Assembly (NCBI GenBank): GCA_019232985.1
Contig: JAFAMW010000059.1
Coordinates: 1-64,000 of the forward strand
DNA length: 64,000 nt
Source of the DNA: Roseateles sp.
GTDB taxonomy: Bacteria > Pseudomonadota > Gammaproteobacteria > Burkholderiales > Burkholderiaceae
Direction of reading: 5' to 3'
Each line of letters starts with the position of its first letter. Positions within the stretch are counted from its first letter, which is position 1. The translations under genes were made by a program, and so were the position numbers. The notes beneath the pieces were generated by a model that was not told where the DNA came from, did not search any database, and was given only the letters and a program-made list of their open reading frames with translations. Positions 17,189 through 27,841 of this stretch are shown here, one piece after another.

Positions 17189-17845
17189 TCACAGCGTGCG
17201 CCCGAGGAAATCGAGCGTGCGCTGCCACGCGAGCTTCGAACAGTCGGCGTCGTAGACCTCGGGCCGGCTGCTGTTGAAGAACGCGTGCGAGGCCGTGTAG
17301 CGGTGGAGCTCGGCCGGGCGCGTGAGCCGGGCCTCGAACGCGTCGACGACGGCCGGCGACCACCACGCGTCTTCCGACGCGAAATGGCCTTGCAGGGGAA
17401 TCGCGAGCTTGGCCGGGTCGGCGAGCTCCGTGGGCGGCAGGCCGTAGAAGCTCACGGCCGCCGCGACGCCGGGTACGCGCACGGCGGCCGCGACCGCGAG
17501 CACGCCGCCCATGCAGAAGCCGACGACGCCCGTCTTGCCCGCGCCCCCGGCGCGCAGCCAGCCCAGGGCGCCCGCGAGGTCCTGGTCGCAGGCGTCGACG
17601 AAGTCGAGGCCGTTCATCATGTGCGCGGCCTCGTCGGCGTCGGCCGCAATGCGGCCGCGGTAGAGGTCGGGCGCGAGCGCGTGGTAGCCGGCCGCGGCGA
17701 AGCGCTCGCAAAGGTCGAGGATGTGCGGCTTGAGGCCCCACCATTCCTGGATCACGACGACGGCCGGCCGGCCCGCGCCGGCGAGCGCCGCGTAGCCGGC
17801 GCTGGTCTGTCCGTCAGGGCGCTTGAACTCGATCATCTGTCCCAT
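17189..17845 (-). CDS. Dienelactone hydrolase family protein
   Basis: A 218-residue alpha/beta hydrolase. VVVIQEWWGLKPHILDLCERFAAAGY contains the conserved Glu-Trp-Trp-Gly segment, GFCMGG carries the nucleophilic cysteine typical of dienelactone hydrolases, and a late HAFFN supplies the histidine; the aspartate lies in a region such as EDAWWSP. Authentic enzymes open dienelactone in chlorocatechol degradation, but many homologues are general carboxymethylenebutenolidase-like esterases. No aromatic degradation genes are nearby, so the substrate is open. Its start lies inside the preceding membrane protein gene (32-base overlap). The roughly 190 bases between its 3' end and the BlaI operator hold no gene I can support. 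Confidence 0.9.
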   Translation of the reverse strand: MGQMIEFKRPDGQTSAGYAALAGAGRPAVVVIQEWWGLKPHILDLCERFAAAGYHALAPDLYRGRIAADADEAAHMMNGLDFVDACDQDLAGALGWLRAGGAGKTGVVGFCMGGVLAVAAAVRVPGVAAAVSFYGLPPTELADPAKLAIPLQGHFASEDAWWSPAVVDAFEARLTRPAELHRYTASHAFFNSSRPEVYDADCSKLAWQRTLDFLGRTL

Positions 17846-18224
17846 GCGATTTCTCCTGTTGCTTGAGTAGCAGGACCGCGGCCACGAACAGCGTGCAGGC
17901 GGCCAGCGGGACGAGGGCCGCGTCGAGCCGCGGCGGCACGACGAGCACGAAGCCCTGGCCCTTGATCAGGGCCGCGAAGCTCGACACCGCGAACGGCGTG
18001 AAGAAGGTGCGAAAGGTCTGCCAGCGCGCCGGCCAGCCCGGCCGCGGCGGCGCGCCGAAGCTCAGGCGCAGCGCGAGGCCGACGATGGCCGCGAGGCCCA
18101 GCGCGTTGCACCACAGCCGCGGCGTCGGATCGAAGTAGCGCCAGACGATGCAGGCCCACCAGATCAGGTAGCACCACAGCACGATGCGGCCCGGCGCGAG
18201 CGTCGCGAAATAGCGCCTCAGCAA
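17814..18224 (-). CDS. Small four-helix membrane protein of unknown function
   Basis: A 136-residue integral membrane protein with hydrophobic segments at about 13-29, 38-55, 74-95 and 100-120. The recognisable stretch SPGRIVLWCYLIWW-like (here APGRIVLWCYLIWWACIV), with FDPTPRLW and TPFAVSSFAALIKGQGF, recurs in my memory as an uncharacterised Burkholderiales protein. No function can be given. It overlaps the dienelactone hydrolase start by 32 bases and lies 11 bases after the phosphofructokinase stop, so the three are probably one operon. Confidence 0.7.
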   Translation of the reverse strand: MLRRYFATLAPGRIVLWCYLIWWACIVWRYFDPTPRLWCNALGLAAIVGLALRLSFGAPPRPGWPARWQTFRTFFTPFAVSSFAALIKGQGFVLVVPPRLDAALVPLAACTLFVAAVLLLKQQEKSHGTDDRVQAP

Positions 18225-18235
18225 GCCGCGTCCCT

Positions 18236-19459
18236 TTACTTGTCGAGCAGGCGCGCGACCGGGTGGCCGGCGAGGCGCGCGGCCTGCGGCAGGTCGGCGC
18301 CGAGCAGCGGGCGCAGCCAGTGCACGAAGGCCGGGCTCACGTCGCTGCGCGCGGCGTCGAGCAGGGCCTCGTCCATCACGCGCGTGCGCCCGGCGACGGC
18401 CGTCAGCGGCAGCAGCTTGAACTCGACCGCGTAGCCGCCCGCGCCGCTGAGGCGCTGGATCGCGACGCTGCCGTCACGGCCGGCGTGGCGCGCGAACTGC
18501 ACGGCCGCCTCGCCGACCTCGCGCGCCTCGCGCTGGTCGACCGCCGACACGCAGCCGAGGAAGCTGCGCTGCAGGTAGCCGAAGGTGTCGCCGCGCACGC
18601 GCTTGATCTTGAGCCGCGTCTTGATCAGCTCGCACAGGTCGTCGGCGAGCGCGCCCGAGCCCGACAGCTGGACGTTGCCGTGGGCGTCGCGCTCGACGGT
18701 CTTCGCGAGCTGCACCGCGATCGGCTCGCCCGACGCGTCGTGGATGCCCTCGGACACCGCGACCACGCAGCGGCCGAGGCGGTCGTGGGTGGCCTTGACC
18801 TCGGCGAGGAAGCGCTCGGTGTCGAACACGCGCTCGGGCAGGTAGATCAGGTGCGGGCCGTCGTCGGCGCGCGTGCGGCAGCCGGCCGCGGCGGCCGTCA
18901 GGAAGCCCGCGTGGCGGCCCATCACGACGCCGACGTAGACGCCGGGCAGCGCGCGGTTGTCGAGGTCGGCGCCCGCGAAGGCCTGGGCGACGAAGCGCGC
19001 GGCCGACGCGTAGCCGGGCGTGTGGTCGTTCTCCATCAGGTCGTTGTCGATCGTCTTGGGGATGTGGATGCAGCGCAGTGGATAGCCCGCGCGCGCGGCC
19101 TCCTCGGCGACGATGCGAACGGTGTCCGACGAATCGTTGCCGCCGATATAGAAGAACTGCGTGATCGCGTGGGCCTGCAGGACCTTGAAGATCCCGGTGC
19201 AGTAGGCCGCGTCGGGCTTGTCGCGCGTCGAGCCGAGCGCCGCGGCCGGCGTCGCGGCGACGGCTTCGAGCGTCGCGCGGGTCTCGCGCGAGAGTTCGAC
19301 GAAGTCCTCGGCGACGATGCCGCGCACGCCGTGGCGCGCGCCGTAGACGGGCCGGTCGGGCCAGCAGCGTCGCGCCTCCTCGACGACGCCGACGAGGCTC
19401 TGGTTGATCACGGCGGTCGGGCCGCCGCCCTGGGCGACGAGGATCTTCTGGTCGGGCAT
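18236..19459 (-). CDS. pfp: 6-phosphofructokinase, probably PPi-dependent
   Basis: A 407-residue phosphofructokinase of the group including diphosphate-dependent enzymes. VAQGGGPTAVINQSLVG at the N-terminus, FYIGGNDSSDTVRIV in place of the ATP-type GGDGS, the PKTIDNDL motif and VYVGVVMGRHAGFL all match PPi-PFK-like proteins. The Asp/Asn change at the GGDGS position is what argues against ATP use. The enzyme interconverts fructose 6-phosphate and fructose 1,6-bisphosphate in the cytoplasm and can work reversibly with PPi. I chose the ATG at 19459, preceded by AGGGAAA; an upstream in-frame start would add an unrelated basic stretch. Confidence 0.88.
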   Translation of the reverse strand: MPDQKILVAQGGGPTAVINQSLVGVVEEARRCWPDRPVYGARHGVRGIVAEDFVELSRETRATLEAVAATPAAALGSTRDKPDAAYCTGIFKVLQAHAITQFFYIGGNDSSDTVRIVAEEAARAGYPLRCIHIPKTIDNDLMENDHTPGYASAARFVAQAFAGADLDNRALPGVYVGVVMGRHAGFLTAAAAGCRTRADDGPHLIYLPERVFDTERFLAEVKATHDRLGRCVVAVSEGIHDASGEPIAVQLAKTVERDAHGNVQLSGSGALADDLCELIKTRLKIKRVRGDTFGYLQRSFLGCVSAVDQREAREVGEAAVQFARHAGRDGSVAIQRLSGAGGYAVEFKLLPLTAVAGRTRVMDEALLDAARSDVSPAFVHWLRPLLGADLPQAARLAGHPVARLLDK

Positions 19460-19553
19460 GGGGTTTCCCTGTCGTGTGAATCGGCACTTCGGCGCCCGGC
19501 CGGCCCGCTTCCTCGCTAGCATCCAGGCCTTTGATTCCTGGGGGAGCTTTGCA

Positions 19554-20951
19554 ATGAACAAGAAGACCGGTATTGCCGTCGCCGTCGTCGTGCTGGCCGG
19601 CGCCTGGTGGGCTGCCGCAGCCTACACCAGCCGGCATTTCGAGGAAACGTACCGGGCCCAGATCGCCCAGCTCGACAAGCTGCCCTTCGTCCAGGTCAAT
19701 GACCTGAAGTTCGCGCATGGCCTGACGAGCGGGACGGTCAGCGGCCGCGTCGCCCTCGGCTGCAAGGGCGCCGACGGCCAGGTCCAGGGCGTTTCGGTGG
19801 GCCTCGAGCAGACCGTGCTGTACGGGCCGTTCCCGGGCTGGCGCAGCTTCGGCGCGGCGCGCACCCAGACCCGCGTCGTGCTCGACGACGCGGCGCCGGC
19901 CGCGCTGCGCGCGTTCGTCGGCCAGCTCCAGCCGCAGGACCTCGAAACCGACTACGGCTACGGCGGCACGGTCGCGACGCGCGTGCACCTGCCGGCCGGC
20001 CATTACGTCGGCGAGCTGCCGACCGGCAAGCTCGACGCGCAGTGGAGCGAGGCGCGCTTCGAAGGCCATGGCCGTTTCGACGGCGCGCTCGACTACAGCG
20101 GCAAGCTCGCGAGCTTCGCGATGAGCCAGCAGATCGGTCCGCTGCCGGCGCAGACGGTCAAGTACGAAGGCGTCGCGCTGCAAGGCGAGAGCGTCGCCGC
20201 GCCCGGGCATTTCTGGCTGCGCACGGGTCACCAGACCTCGACCTTCGCGCATGGCGAAACGAGCACGGGCGGTGTCGCCGAGACCCTCGACCAGATCAGC
20301 GTGGACAGCGCGGTGGCGCTGCACGACGAACTCGCCGACTCCGACTTTGGCTACCACATCGGCAAGATGCACCTGGCCCTGCCGACCGGCCAGCCGGTCG
20401 ACGTCACGAAGCTCGACCTCCAGGTCAAGCTGAAGAACCTGCACGCGCCGACGGTCGAGAAGCTCGTCGACCAGGTGCTCGACGGCGTCAGCGCGTCCTG
20501 CGCGATCTTCACGGCCGACCCCGCGAGCGTCGACCCGCAGGCGCGCGCCGCGGCCGTGACCCAGGCGTTCGCACCCATCGGCGTGACCGCGCGCGAGCTG
20601 CTGTTGCACCGTCCCGAGCTCACGCTCGACAAGCTCGGCTTCGAGATGAACGGCAAGCGCGGCGAGTTCAGCGCGAGCGCAAAGCTCGCCGGCCTCGACG
20701 CGGCCCAGGTCCAGGGCGCTGCGCTGCTGCCGGCGCTGATGCAGGCCGTTTCGGCGCAGGCCAGCGGCCGCGTGCCGGTCGCCTGGCTCGGCCAGTTCGC
20801 CGGCGCGCAGGCCGAGGGCTTCGCCGACCAGGCCGTCGCCGGCGGCATGGCCAAGCGCGATGGCGACTTCCTGACGTCGGAGTTCGCATTCGAGAAGGGC
20901 GTCGCGCGCGTCAACGGTCATCCGCTCGGGCAGCCGGCCGTCGCACAGTGA
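19554..20951 (+). CDS. DUF945 (YdgA-like) family protein
   Basis: A 465-residue exported or membrane-anchored protein with one N-terminal hydrophobic segment (about 5-22: GIAVAVVVLAGAWWAAAAY). The rest is a repetitive beta-rich chain with segments such as HFEETYRAQIAQL, DYSGKLASFAM and a late LGFEMNGKRGEFSASAKLAG, as in the DUF945/YdgA family of bacterial envelope proteins. Its molecular role is unknown to me. The start ATG follows GGGGGAG. It is divergent from the phosphofructokinase gene with 94 bases between, and the C-terminus ends before the YqjD-like gene. Confidence 0.82.
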   Translation: MNKKTGIAVAVVVLAGAWWAAAAYTSRHFEETYRAQIAQLDKLPFVQVNDLKFAHGLTSGTVSGRVALGCKGADGQVQGVSVGLEQTVLYGPFPGWRSFGAARTQTRVVLDDAAPAALRAFVGQLQPQDLETDYGYGGTVATRVHLPAGHYVGELPTGKLDAQWSEARFEGHGRFDGALDYSGKLASFAMSQQIGPLPAQTVKYEGVALQGESVAAPGHFWLRTGHQTSTFAHGETSTGGVAETLDQISVDSAVALHDELADSDFGYHIGKMHLALPTGQPVDVTKLDLQVKLKNLHAPTVEKLVDQVLDGVSASCAIFTADPASVDPQARAAAVTQAFAPIGVTARELLLHRPELTLDKLGFEMNGKRGEFSASAKLAGLDAAQVQGAALLPALMQAVSAQASGRVPVAWLGQFAGAQAEGFADQAVAGGMAKRDGDFLTSEFAFEKGVARVNGHPLGQPAVAQ

Positions 20952-20971
20952 CGCTCGCTTTGGGGGCTTTG

Positions 20972-21020
20972 TTGAGCCCGGCGCCGCACCGGCGTAGGCT
21001 GGGCCTCCAAACAAGGAGGT
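20972..21020 (+). promoter_or_regulatory. Candidate promoter and strong ribosome site for the YqjD-like gene
   Basis: TTGAGC (20972-20977) and TAGGCT (20995-21000) are spaced by 17 bases. An AAGGAGGT ribosome-binding site at 21013-21020 lies just before the ATG at 21025. The elements are imperfect but correctly placed. Confidence 0.45.
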
Positions 21021-21024
21021 CACC

Positions 21025-21360
21025 ATGAGCGAAACCGCCGCCCCCGATGTCGATTTCGAGCGCGACGCCCAGCGCGAGCGGCTCGCGCGCGATCTGCAGG
21101 CCATCGTCAGCGAGGCCGAGGCCCTGCTCAAGGCCACGGCCGGCGCGACCGGCGCGGGCACGAGCGAGTTGCGCAGCAAGGTCCAGGCGAGCCTGGACCG
21201 CGCGAGCAAGCATCTGGCCGAGCTGCGCGGCGCCGCGCTCGAGCGCGCGCGTGCGGCCGGCCGTGCGACCGACCAGTACGTGCACGACAAGCCCTGGCAG
21301 GCGATCGGCGCGGCCGCCGTCGTCGGCGTGCTCGTCGGGCTGCTGATCTCGCGCCGTTAG
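21025..21360 (+). CDS. DUF883 (ElaB/YqjD-like) membrane-anchored protein
   Basis: A 111-residue protein with a long charged coiled-coil region (residues about 10-80, rich in Ala, Glu, Arg and Lys) and a C-terminal anchor (AIGAAAVVGVLVGLLISRR). The segment YVHDKPWQAIGAAAVVG is the DUF883 signature. E. coli YqjD binds ribosomes at the inner membrane in stationary phase, so a stress-related role is plausible but inferred. Homologues usually sit next to YqjE- and YqjK-like genes; here those lie 2.5 kb away on the same strand, with the EAL gene between on the other strand. Confidence 0.9.
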   Translation: MSETAAPDVDFERDAQRERLARDLQAIVSEAEALLKATAGATGAGTSELRSKVQASLDRASKHLAELRGAALERARAAGRATDQYVHDKPWQAIGAAAVVGVLVGLLISRR

Positions 21361-21412
21361 AGCCGGGCCGGGAGCGGTCGGCCGAGGCCGGGCGAGGCGC
21401 CCGCGCGGCGGC

Positions 21413-23653
21413 TCAGGCCGCCGCCGAATGCTCGGCGAGCCAGGTCTCGAAGGGGTCGGACGCCATCGGGCGGCCGAACAGCCAGCCCTGGCCTTCGTGG
21501 CAGCCGAGCGCGAGCAGGTGCGCGCGCTGGGTCTCGGTTTCGATGCCCTCGGCGATCACGGTCAGGCCTAACGCGCGGCCGAGGTCGACGACCATCTTCG
21601 CGATCGTCGCGCCGGCCGACGAGGCCTCGGCTTCCTGGACGAAGGCCCGGTCGATCTTGAGCCGCTCGACCTGCAGCTGGCGCAGCTGGCTCAGCGACGA
21701 GAAGCCGGTGCCGAAGTCGTCGATCGCGACCGAGGCGCCGCAGCGCCGGATGTCGGCGAGCAGGCGGTGGATCAGCTCGGTGTCCTCCATCGCCATGGAT
21801 TCGGTGATCTCGAGCTCGAGCAGGCGCGCGTCGACGCCGGTCTCGCCGAGCACGCGCTGCAGCGAGGGGATGAAATCCGGGTCGCGGAACTGCGCGAGCG
21901 AGACGTTCACGCACATGCGGAAGCCCGCGTGGCCGAGTCCGGTCAGGCGCTTGAGCTGCAGGCAGGCGGTGCGCAGCACGAACTCGCCGATCGGCACGAT
22001 CAGGCCCGACTGCTCGGCGAGCGGGATGAACTGGTCGGGCGGCACGAACGTGCCGTCGGCCTTGCGCCAGCGCAGCAGCGCCTCGCAGCCGATCGGCCGG
22101 CGCGTCGCGAGGTCGACCTGCGGCTGGTAGACGAGCGTCAGGTGCTCGTGCTCGTAGGCCTCGCGCAGGCCCTTGAGCAGCTTGAAGCGCTCGCGCGCGC
22201 CGGTGCCCATCGCGGTCGAGAAGTACTGGGCCGCGCCGCGGTGCGACTGCTTCGCGCGCTTGAGCGCGATCTGCGCGTCGAGCAGCAGCTCGGAGCCATA
22301 GGCGCTCGACTCGCCGAGGCGCACGAGGCCGGCCGTCGCCGAGAGCTTGAGGCGCTCGCCGCCGACCTCGAAGGGCTCGACGAAGCAGGCGGCGATCGTC
22401 GCGTCGTTGACGCGCGCCTGCGGGCCGATCAGGCCGAACACGTCGGGGCCGACGCGCGCCATCGCGGTGCCGCTGCCGAGTGCGCGCACGAGGCGCTGCG
22501 TGACGGCCTGCAGCACCTCGTCGGCGAAGCGGTGGCCGAACGCGTCGTTGATGTCGGCGAAGTCGTCCATGTCGACCAGCGCGAGCGTGATGCCGGCCGG
22601 GTCGCGCAGGTTCTGGTCGAGCAGCTCGACGAAGCGCGCGCGGTTCGGCAGCTGCAGCAGCGGGTCGTTGAAGGCCTGGTCGACGAGGCGGTCGTAGAGC
22701 ACGACGTTCTCGAAGCCGACCGCGACGCTCGTCGCGAACGCGCGCAGCAGCTGCTGGTCGATGTCGCGCAGCGGGTGGCCGGTGTCGATCAGCGCGGCGA
22801 TGCCGCGGCCGTCGGACAGCGCGAAAAACAGGCAGGCGCCCGCGTCGAAGCCGTGCTCGCGCGCGCCCAGGCAATGCCGGATGCGCGCGCGCTGGGCCTC
22901 GAGCGGCAGCGCGTCGAGCGCGTGGTCGACGAGGCCCGCGTACTGGCCGGCCGCGGCGACGACGCGCGCGGCGCGCGCGCCGGGGCCCCCGTCGGTCTCG
23001 ACCTCGGCGCAGACGATGCCCTGCGGCAGGCTGCCGAGCAGCGCGCAGACCTGGGTCAGCACGCCGTCGGCGTAGACCTTGAGGTCGCGCACCTTGGCGA
23101 GGCCCGAGCCCGCGTCGACGATCATCTCGAGACCGCGCCGGCCGGCCTCGAGCTCGCAGATCTGGCGGTACGAGCGCACGGCCGATGTCAGCAGCGTGAA
23201 CATGCGCGTGCGCGTGAGCTCGGACTTGGTCTTGTAGTCGTTGATGTCGTAGGTCTGGACCGTCTCGATCTCGGGCGCGTAGCCGGGCTGGCCGGTGCGC
23301 AGCACGATGCGCAGCGCGCGCTCGGCGAGCTCCTCGCGGATATGGCGCACGAGCTGCAGGCCTGCGTCCTCGGACTCCATGACGACGTCGAGCAGCGCCA
23401 CGGCGAGGCGCTTCTCGGCCGCGAGCTTCTCGCGCGCCTCGCGCGCCGAATACGCGTGCAGGAACTCGAGCGGCATGCCTTCGACGAGCAGGCCCTGCAT
23501 GGCCAGCTCGGTCGCACGGTGCACGTCCTCGTCGTCGTCGACGACGAGGATGCGCCACGGCAGCTTGTCGCCCGCGGAGTCGGCATGCTCTTGCTCGGGT
23601 CCGTCGAGGAACTCGAGCAGGTCGTCGTCTTCTACGCTTTTGATGTCGGGCAT
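21413..23653 (-). CDS. Receiver-DUF3369-GGDEF-EAL protein, probable c-di-GMP phosphodiesterase
   Basis: A 746-residue cytoplasmic signalling protein. A receiver domain (about 34-160) has WRILVVDDDEDVHR and the phospho-acceptor Asp89 in LLDVVME. DUF3369 follows (about 165-310). The GGDEF domain is degenerate: the signature reads GPDVF at 402-406, so cyclase activity is unlikely. The EAL domain appears complete, with EAL at 524-526, VNVS, ELEITES, IDDFGTGFSSL, LKID, AEGIET and the GQGWLFGRP end. It should hydrolyse c-di-GMP under control of a histidine kinase not seen here. I chose the ATG at 23653; a start eight codons upstream is possible. It splits a YqjD-YqjE-like pair. Confidence 0.92.
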   Translation of the reverse strand: MPDIKSVEDDDLLEFLDGPEQEHADSAGDKLPWRILVVDDDEDVHRATELAMQGLLVEGMPLEFLHAYSAREAREKLAAEKRLAVALLDVVMESEDAGLQLVRHIREELAERALRIVLRTGQPGYAPEIETVQTYDINDYKTKSELTRTRMFTLLTSAVRSYRQICELEAGRRGLEMIVDAGSGLAKVRDLKVYADGVLTQVCALLGSLPQGIVCAEVETDGGPGARAARVVAAAGQYAGLVDHALDALPLEAQRARIRHCLGAREHGFDAGACLFFALSDGRGIAALIDTGHPLRDIDQQLLRAFATSVAVGFENVVLYDRLVDQAFNDPLLQLPNRARFVELLDQNLRDPAGITLALVDMDDFADINDAFGHRFADEVLQAVTQRLVRALGSGTAMARVGPDVFGLIGPQARVNDATIAACFVEPFEVGGERLKLSATAGLVRLGESSAYGSELLLDAQIALKRAKQSHRGAAQYFSTAMGTGARERFKLLKGLREAYEHEHLTLVYQPQVDLATRRPIGCEALLRWRKADGTFVPPDQFIPLAEQSGLIVPIGEFVLRTACLQLKRLTGLGHAGFRMCVNVSLAQFRDPDFIPSLQRVLGETGVDARLLELEITESMAMEDTELIHRLLADIRRCGASVAIDDFGTGFSSLSQLRQLQVERLKIDRAFVQEAEASSAGATIAKMVVDLGRALGLTVIAEGIETETQRAHLLALGCHEGQGWLFGRPMASDPFETWLAEHSAAA

Positions 23654-23752
23654 GGCAGCCGGGCGGGCGGGGCTCAAGAATGGTCAAACGGCGCGCAAGC
23701 GTATACCGTCGCACCGGGTCCTGTAACGCTGGCGCTGCGCACTATGGCACGC

Positions 23753-23780
23753 TTGCCACAGCCTTGCCCGTTCTTATAGT
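23753..23780 (+). promoter_or_regulatory. Candidate promoter for the YqjE/YqjK-like pair
   Basis: TTGCCA at 23753-23758 and TATAGT at 23775-23780 with 16 bases between, about 60 bases upstream of the YqjE-like start. The -10 stands out in this GC-rich context. Its existence suggests the pair is transcribed independently of the distant YqjD-like gene. Confidence 0.45.
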
Positions 23781-23841
23781 CGAAATACCGCCGCAGCACG
23801 AACTCCGGGGTGGGCCGCGGCCGCGGTAAATTGAGGATGGC

Positions 23842-24261
23842 ATGACCGATAACGACGAATTCGAACGCAATCCGGGCCGGAACGCCAACGCTTTACCTCC
23901 AGGCACGGCCGGCGCGAGGCGCGGGCGGGTCGGCGCGGCCGTCGCGCGGCTCGCCGAGCTCGCCGCGTTGCGCTTCGAGCTGTTCGCCGTCGACCTCGAG
24001 CTCGGCGCGCTGCAGCTGCTCGGCGTCGCCGTGCTCGTGCTGGGCGCGCTCGCGCTCGCGCTGGCCGGGCTCGGCCTGCTCGTCGCCGCGCTGCTGCTCG
24101 CCGCGCCCGAGGGCTGGCGCTGGGCCGTCGCGGCCGCCTGCGGCCTCGGCTGCTGGGGCGGCGGCGCGTGGCTGCTGTGGCGCGCGCGCCGGCGCCTGGC
24201 CGGCTGGCGGCCGTTCGCCGCAACCCTGGCGGAGCTGGGCCGCGACCGGGACATGCTGTGA
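23842..24261 (+). CDS. YqjE/holin-X-like membrane protein (DUF1469)
   Basis: A 139-residue protein with a polar N-terminus, an amphipathic stretch (RLAELAALRFELFAVDLEL, about 33-52) and two membrane segments (about 56-88 and 92-112), then a basic C-terminus. This is the layout of the DUF1469 / phage holin superfamily (Holin-X) proteins that in E. coli correspond to YqjE. Despite the holin label it is not evidence of a prophage. Ten bases separate it from the YqjK-like gene. Function unknown; a membrane stress role with YqjD is suspected. Confidence 0.75.
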   Translation: MTDNDEFERNPGRNANALPPGTAGARRGRVGAAVARLAELAALRFELFAVDLELGALQLLGVAVLVLGALALALAGLGLLVAALLLAAPEGWRWAVAAACGLGCWGGGAWLLWRARRRLAGWRPFAATLAELGRDRDML

Positions 24262-24271
24262 AGGAGCTGCC

Positions 24272-24553
24272 GTGAAGCCGCTGTTCAAGGACGCCGAGGC
24301 CGCGCTGCGCCAGCGCCAGCTCGAATTGCGCCTGCGCAGCGCCGAGCTGCGCGCCGAACTCGACGCGGACCTCGCCGACCTGCGCCGGCCGCTGCGCTGG
24401 GCCGGCGTGCTCGCGAGCCTCGCGGGCACGCTCGCGATGGGCCTGTCGCTGCGCCGGCCCGGTCTCGCCGGGCGCGGCCTCGTGTTCACGGAGCTGGCGC
24501 TGCGCGTGCTGCGCGTCGCACGGCGCTGGTTCGGCCGCGGCGCAGGGCCCTGA
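24272..24553 (+). CDS. YqjK-like small protein
   Basis: A 93-residue protein with an N-terminal charged helix (LRQRQLELRLRSAELRAEL, about 12-30), a hydrophobic middle (WAGVLASLAGTLAMGLSL, about 43-60) and a basic end. Homology is too weak to be sure by eye, but position directly after the YqjE-like gene, size and the heptad-like Leu/Arg pattern match the third gene of yqjD-E-K clusters. Its TGA abuts the stop of the convergent YgiQ gene with no base between. Confidence 0.6.
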   Translation: MKPLFKDAEAALRQRQLELRLRSAELRAELDADLADLRRPLRWAGVLASLAGTLAMGLSLRRPGLAGRGLVFTELALRVLRVARRWFGRGAGP

Positions 24554-26872
<2,319 letters not shown>

Positions 26873-26951
26873 GGGGGGTGTTTCCTAGGGCTAACCCGCT
26901 ATTGTCCCAGGAAGCGGCTTGTAACGGCCAGGAATTCCTGCGCGGACCACC

Positions 26952-27674
26952 CTAATCGTGCGTGAACGCCTCGCAGGCCGGGCAGGCGCCGGCCTGGCCG
27001 AGGCGCGCTCGCTCGGCCTCCGTCAGCGGCGGCAGCAGGCGGGGCCCAAGGTCGCAGGCGAGGCTGGTCATGTAGTCTTCGACGGCCTGGGTGCCGATGC
27101 CGGCGAGGTCGAACGAGCCGGGCTCGTAGATCCATTGGTGCAGCAGTCCGTCGACGAGGCTCATCAGCGTCAGCGCGGCGCGCTCGACGTCGGTGCTCGC
27201 CGGCAGCTGGCCCTCATTGATGGCGCGCTTGAACGCCGCGCGGTTCTCCTCGAGCCAGACGCGCCGCACCGCGCGCTTGCGCTCGTGCAGCGCGAGCATC
27301 TCGCCCGCGTATTCGACCTTCTGCATCGCGATCTCGAAGACGCGGCGCGTGCGCGCGTTGTTCGCGGCGCTCCAGAACACGTTCGCGAGGTTCCAGCGCA
27401 GCTCGAGCAGCGTGAGCGGGCGCGCCTGCACGGCCTCGATCGACTCCTGGCGCACGCCCTGCTCGAGCGGCATGGTGCCGCGCCGCATCATCGCGTCGAA
27501 CAGCTCGGCCTTGTCCTTGAAATGCCAGTACACGGCGCCGCGCGTGAGCTGGGCCTCGGCCGCGATCTGCTGCAGCGAGGTGCTCGACACGCCCTGGCGC
27601 AGGAACAGATGCTCGGCCGCGTCGAGCAGCTTCTCGCGCGTCTCCATCGCTTCCTGTTTGGTCTTACGAGCCAT
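26952..27674 (-). CDS. TetR family repressor of the adjacent RND pump (AcrR/TtgR-like)
   Basis: A 240-residue regulator starting MARKTKQEAMETREKLLDAAEHLFLRQGVSSTSL, with the helix-turn-helix IAAEAQLTRGAVYWHFKDKAELF, which matches AcrR, TtgR and related efflux repressors. The C-terminal domain has the typical ARRVWLEENRAAFK region and ends with two cysteines in GACPACEA. It is divergent from the adaptor gene across 167 bases that contain a 20-base dyad. By family analogy it represses the pump until a hydrophobic drug or solvent binds. Inducer unknown. Confidence 0.9.
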   Translation of the reverse strand: MARKTKQEAMETREKLLDAAEHLFLRQGVSSTSLQQIAAEAQLTRGAVYWHFKDKAELFDAMMRRGTMPLEQGVRQESIEAVQARPLTLLELRWNLANVFWSAANNARTRRVFEIAMQKVEYAGEMLALHERKRAVRRVWLEENRAAFKRAINEGQLPASTDVERAALTLMSLVDGLLHQWIYEPGSFDLAGIGTQAVEDYMTSLACDLGPRLLPPLTEAERARLGQAGACPACEAFTHD

Positions 27675-27692
27675 GGGGGCATTCTAAACGTC

Positions 27693-27722
27693 TACATACG
27701 TTCGCGTATGTATGTTTATACT
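27693..27722 (+). promoter_or_regulatory. TetR operator dyad with overlapping promoter of the RND operon
   Basis: TACATACG-TTCG-CGTATGTA at 27693-27712 is a perfect 8-base inverted repeat around four bases, closely resembling operators of AcrR/TtgR-type repressors. A -10-like TATACT lies at 27717-27722 for the pump operon, and ATTCTA at 27681-27686 could be the -10 (TAGAAT) of the repressor gene on the other strand. The operator would block both. Confidence 0.65.
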
Positions 27723-27841
27723 CGCCCCCCGAAGTCCCCAATTACCCTAGGCTTGCTGCCCGTCGTCGCCGCGACGAGCGCGGCTCGCTTTTTGTCCGAC
27801 CCATTAGCAATCCGGCACCCCGGTGCCCACGAAGGATCTCC

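Noticed and set aside
18236..19561. Longer start for the phosphofructokinase gene
   Set aside because: The added 34 residues are basic, unlike the family, and lie upstream of a good AGGGAAA site placed before the ATG at 19459.
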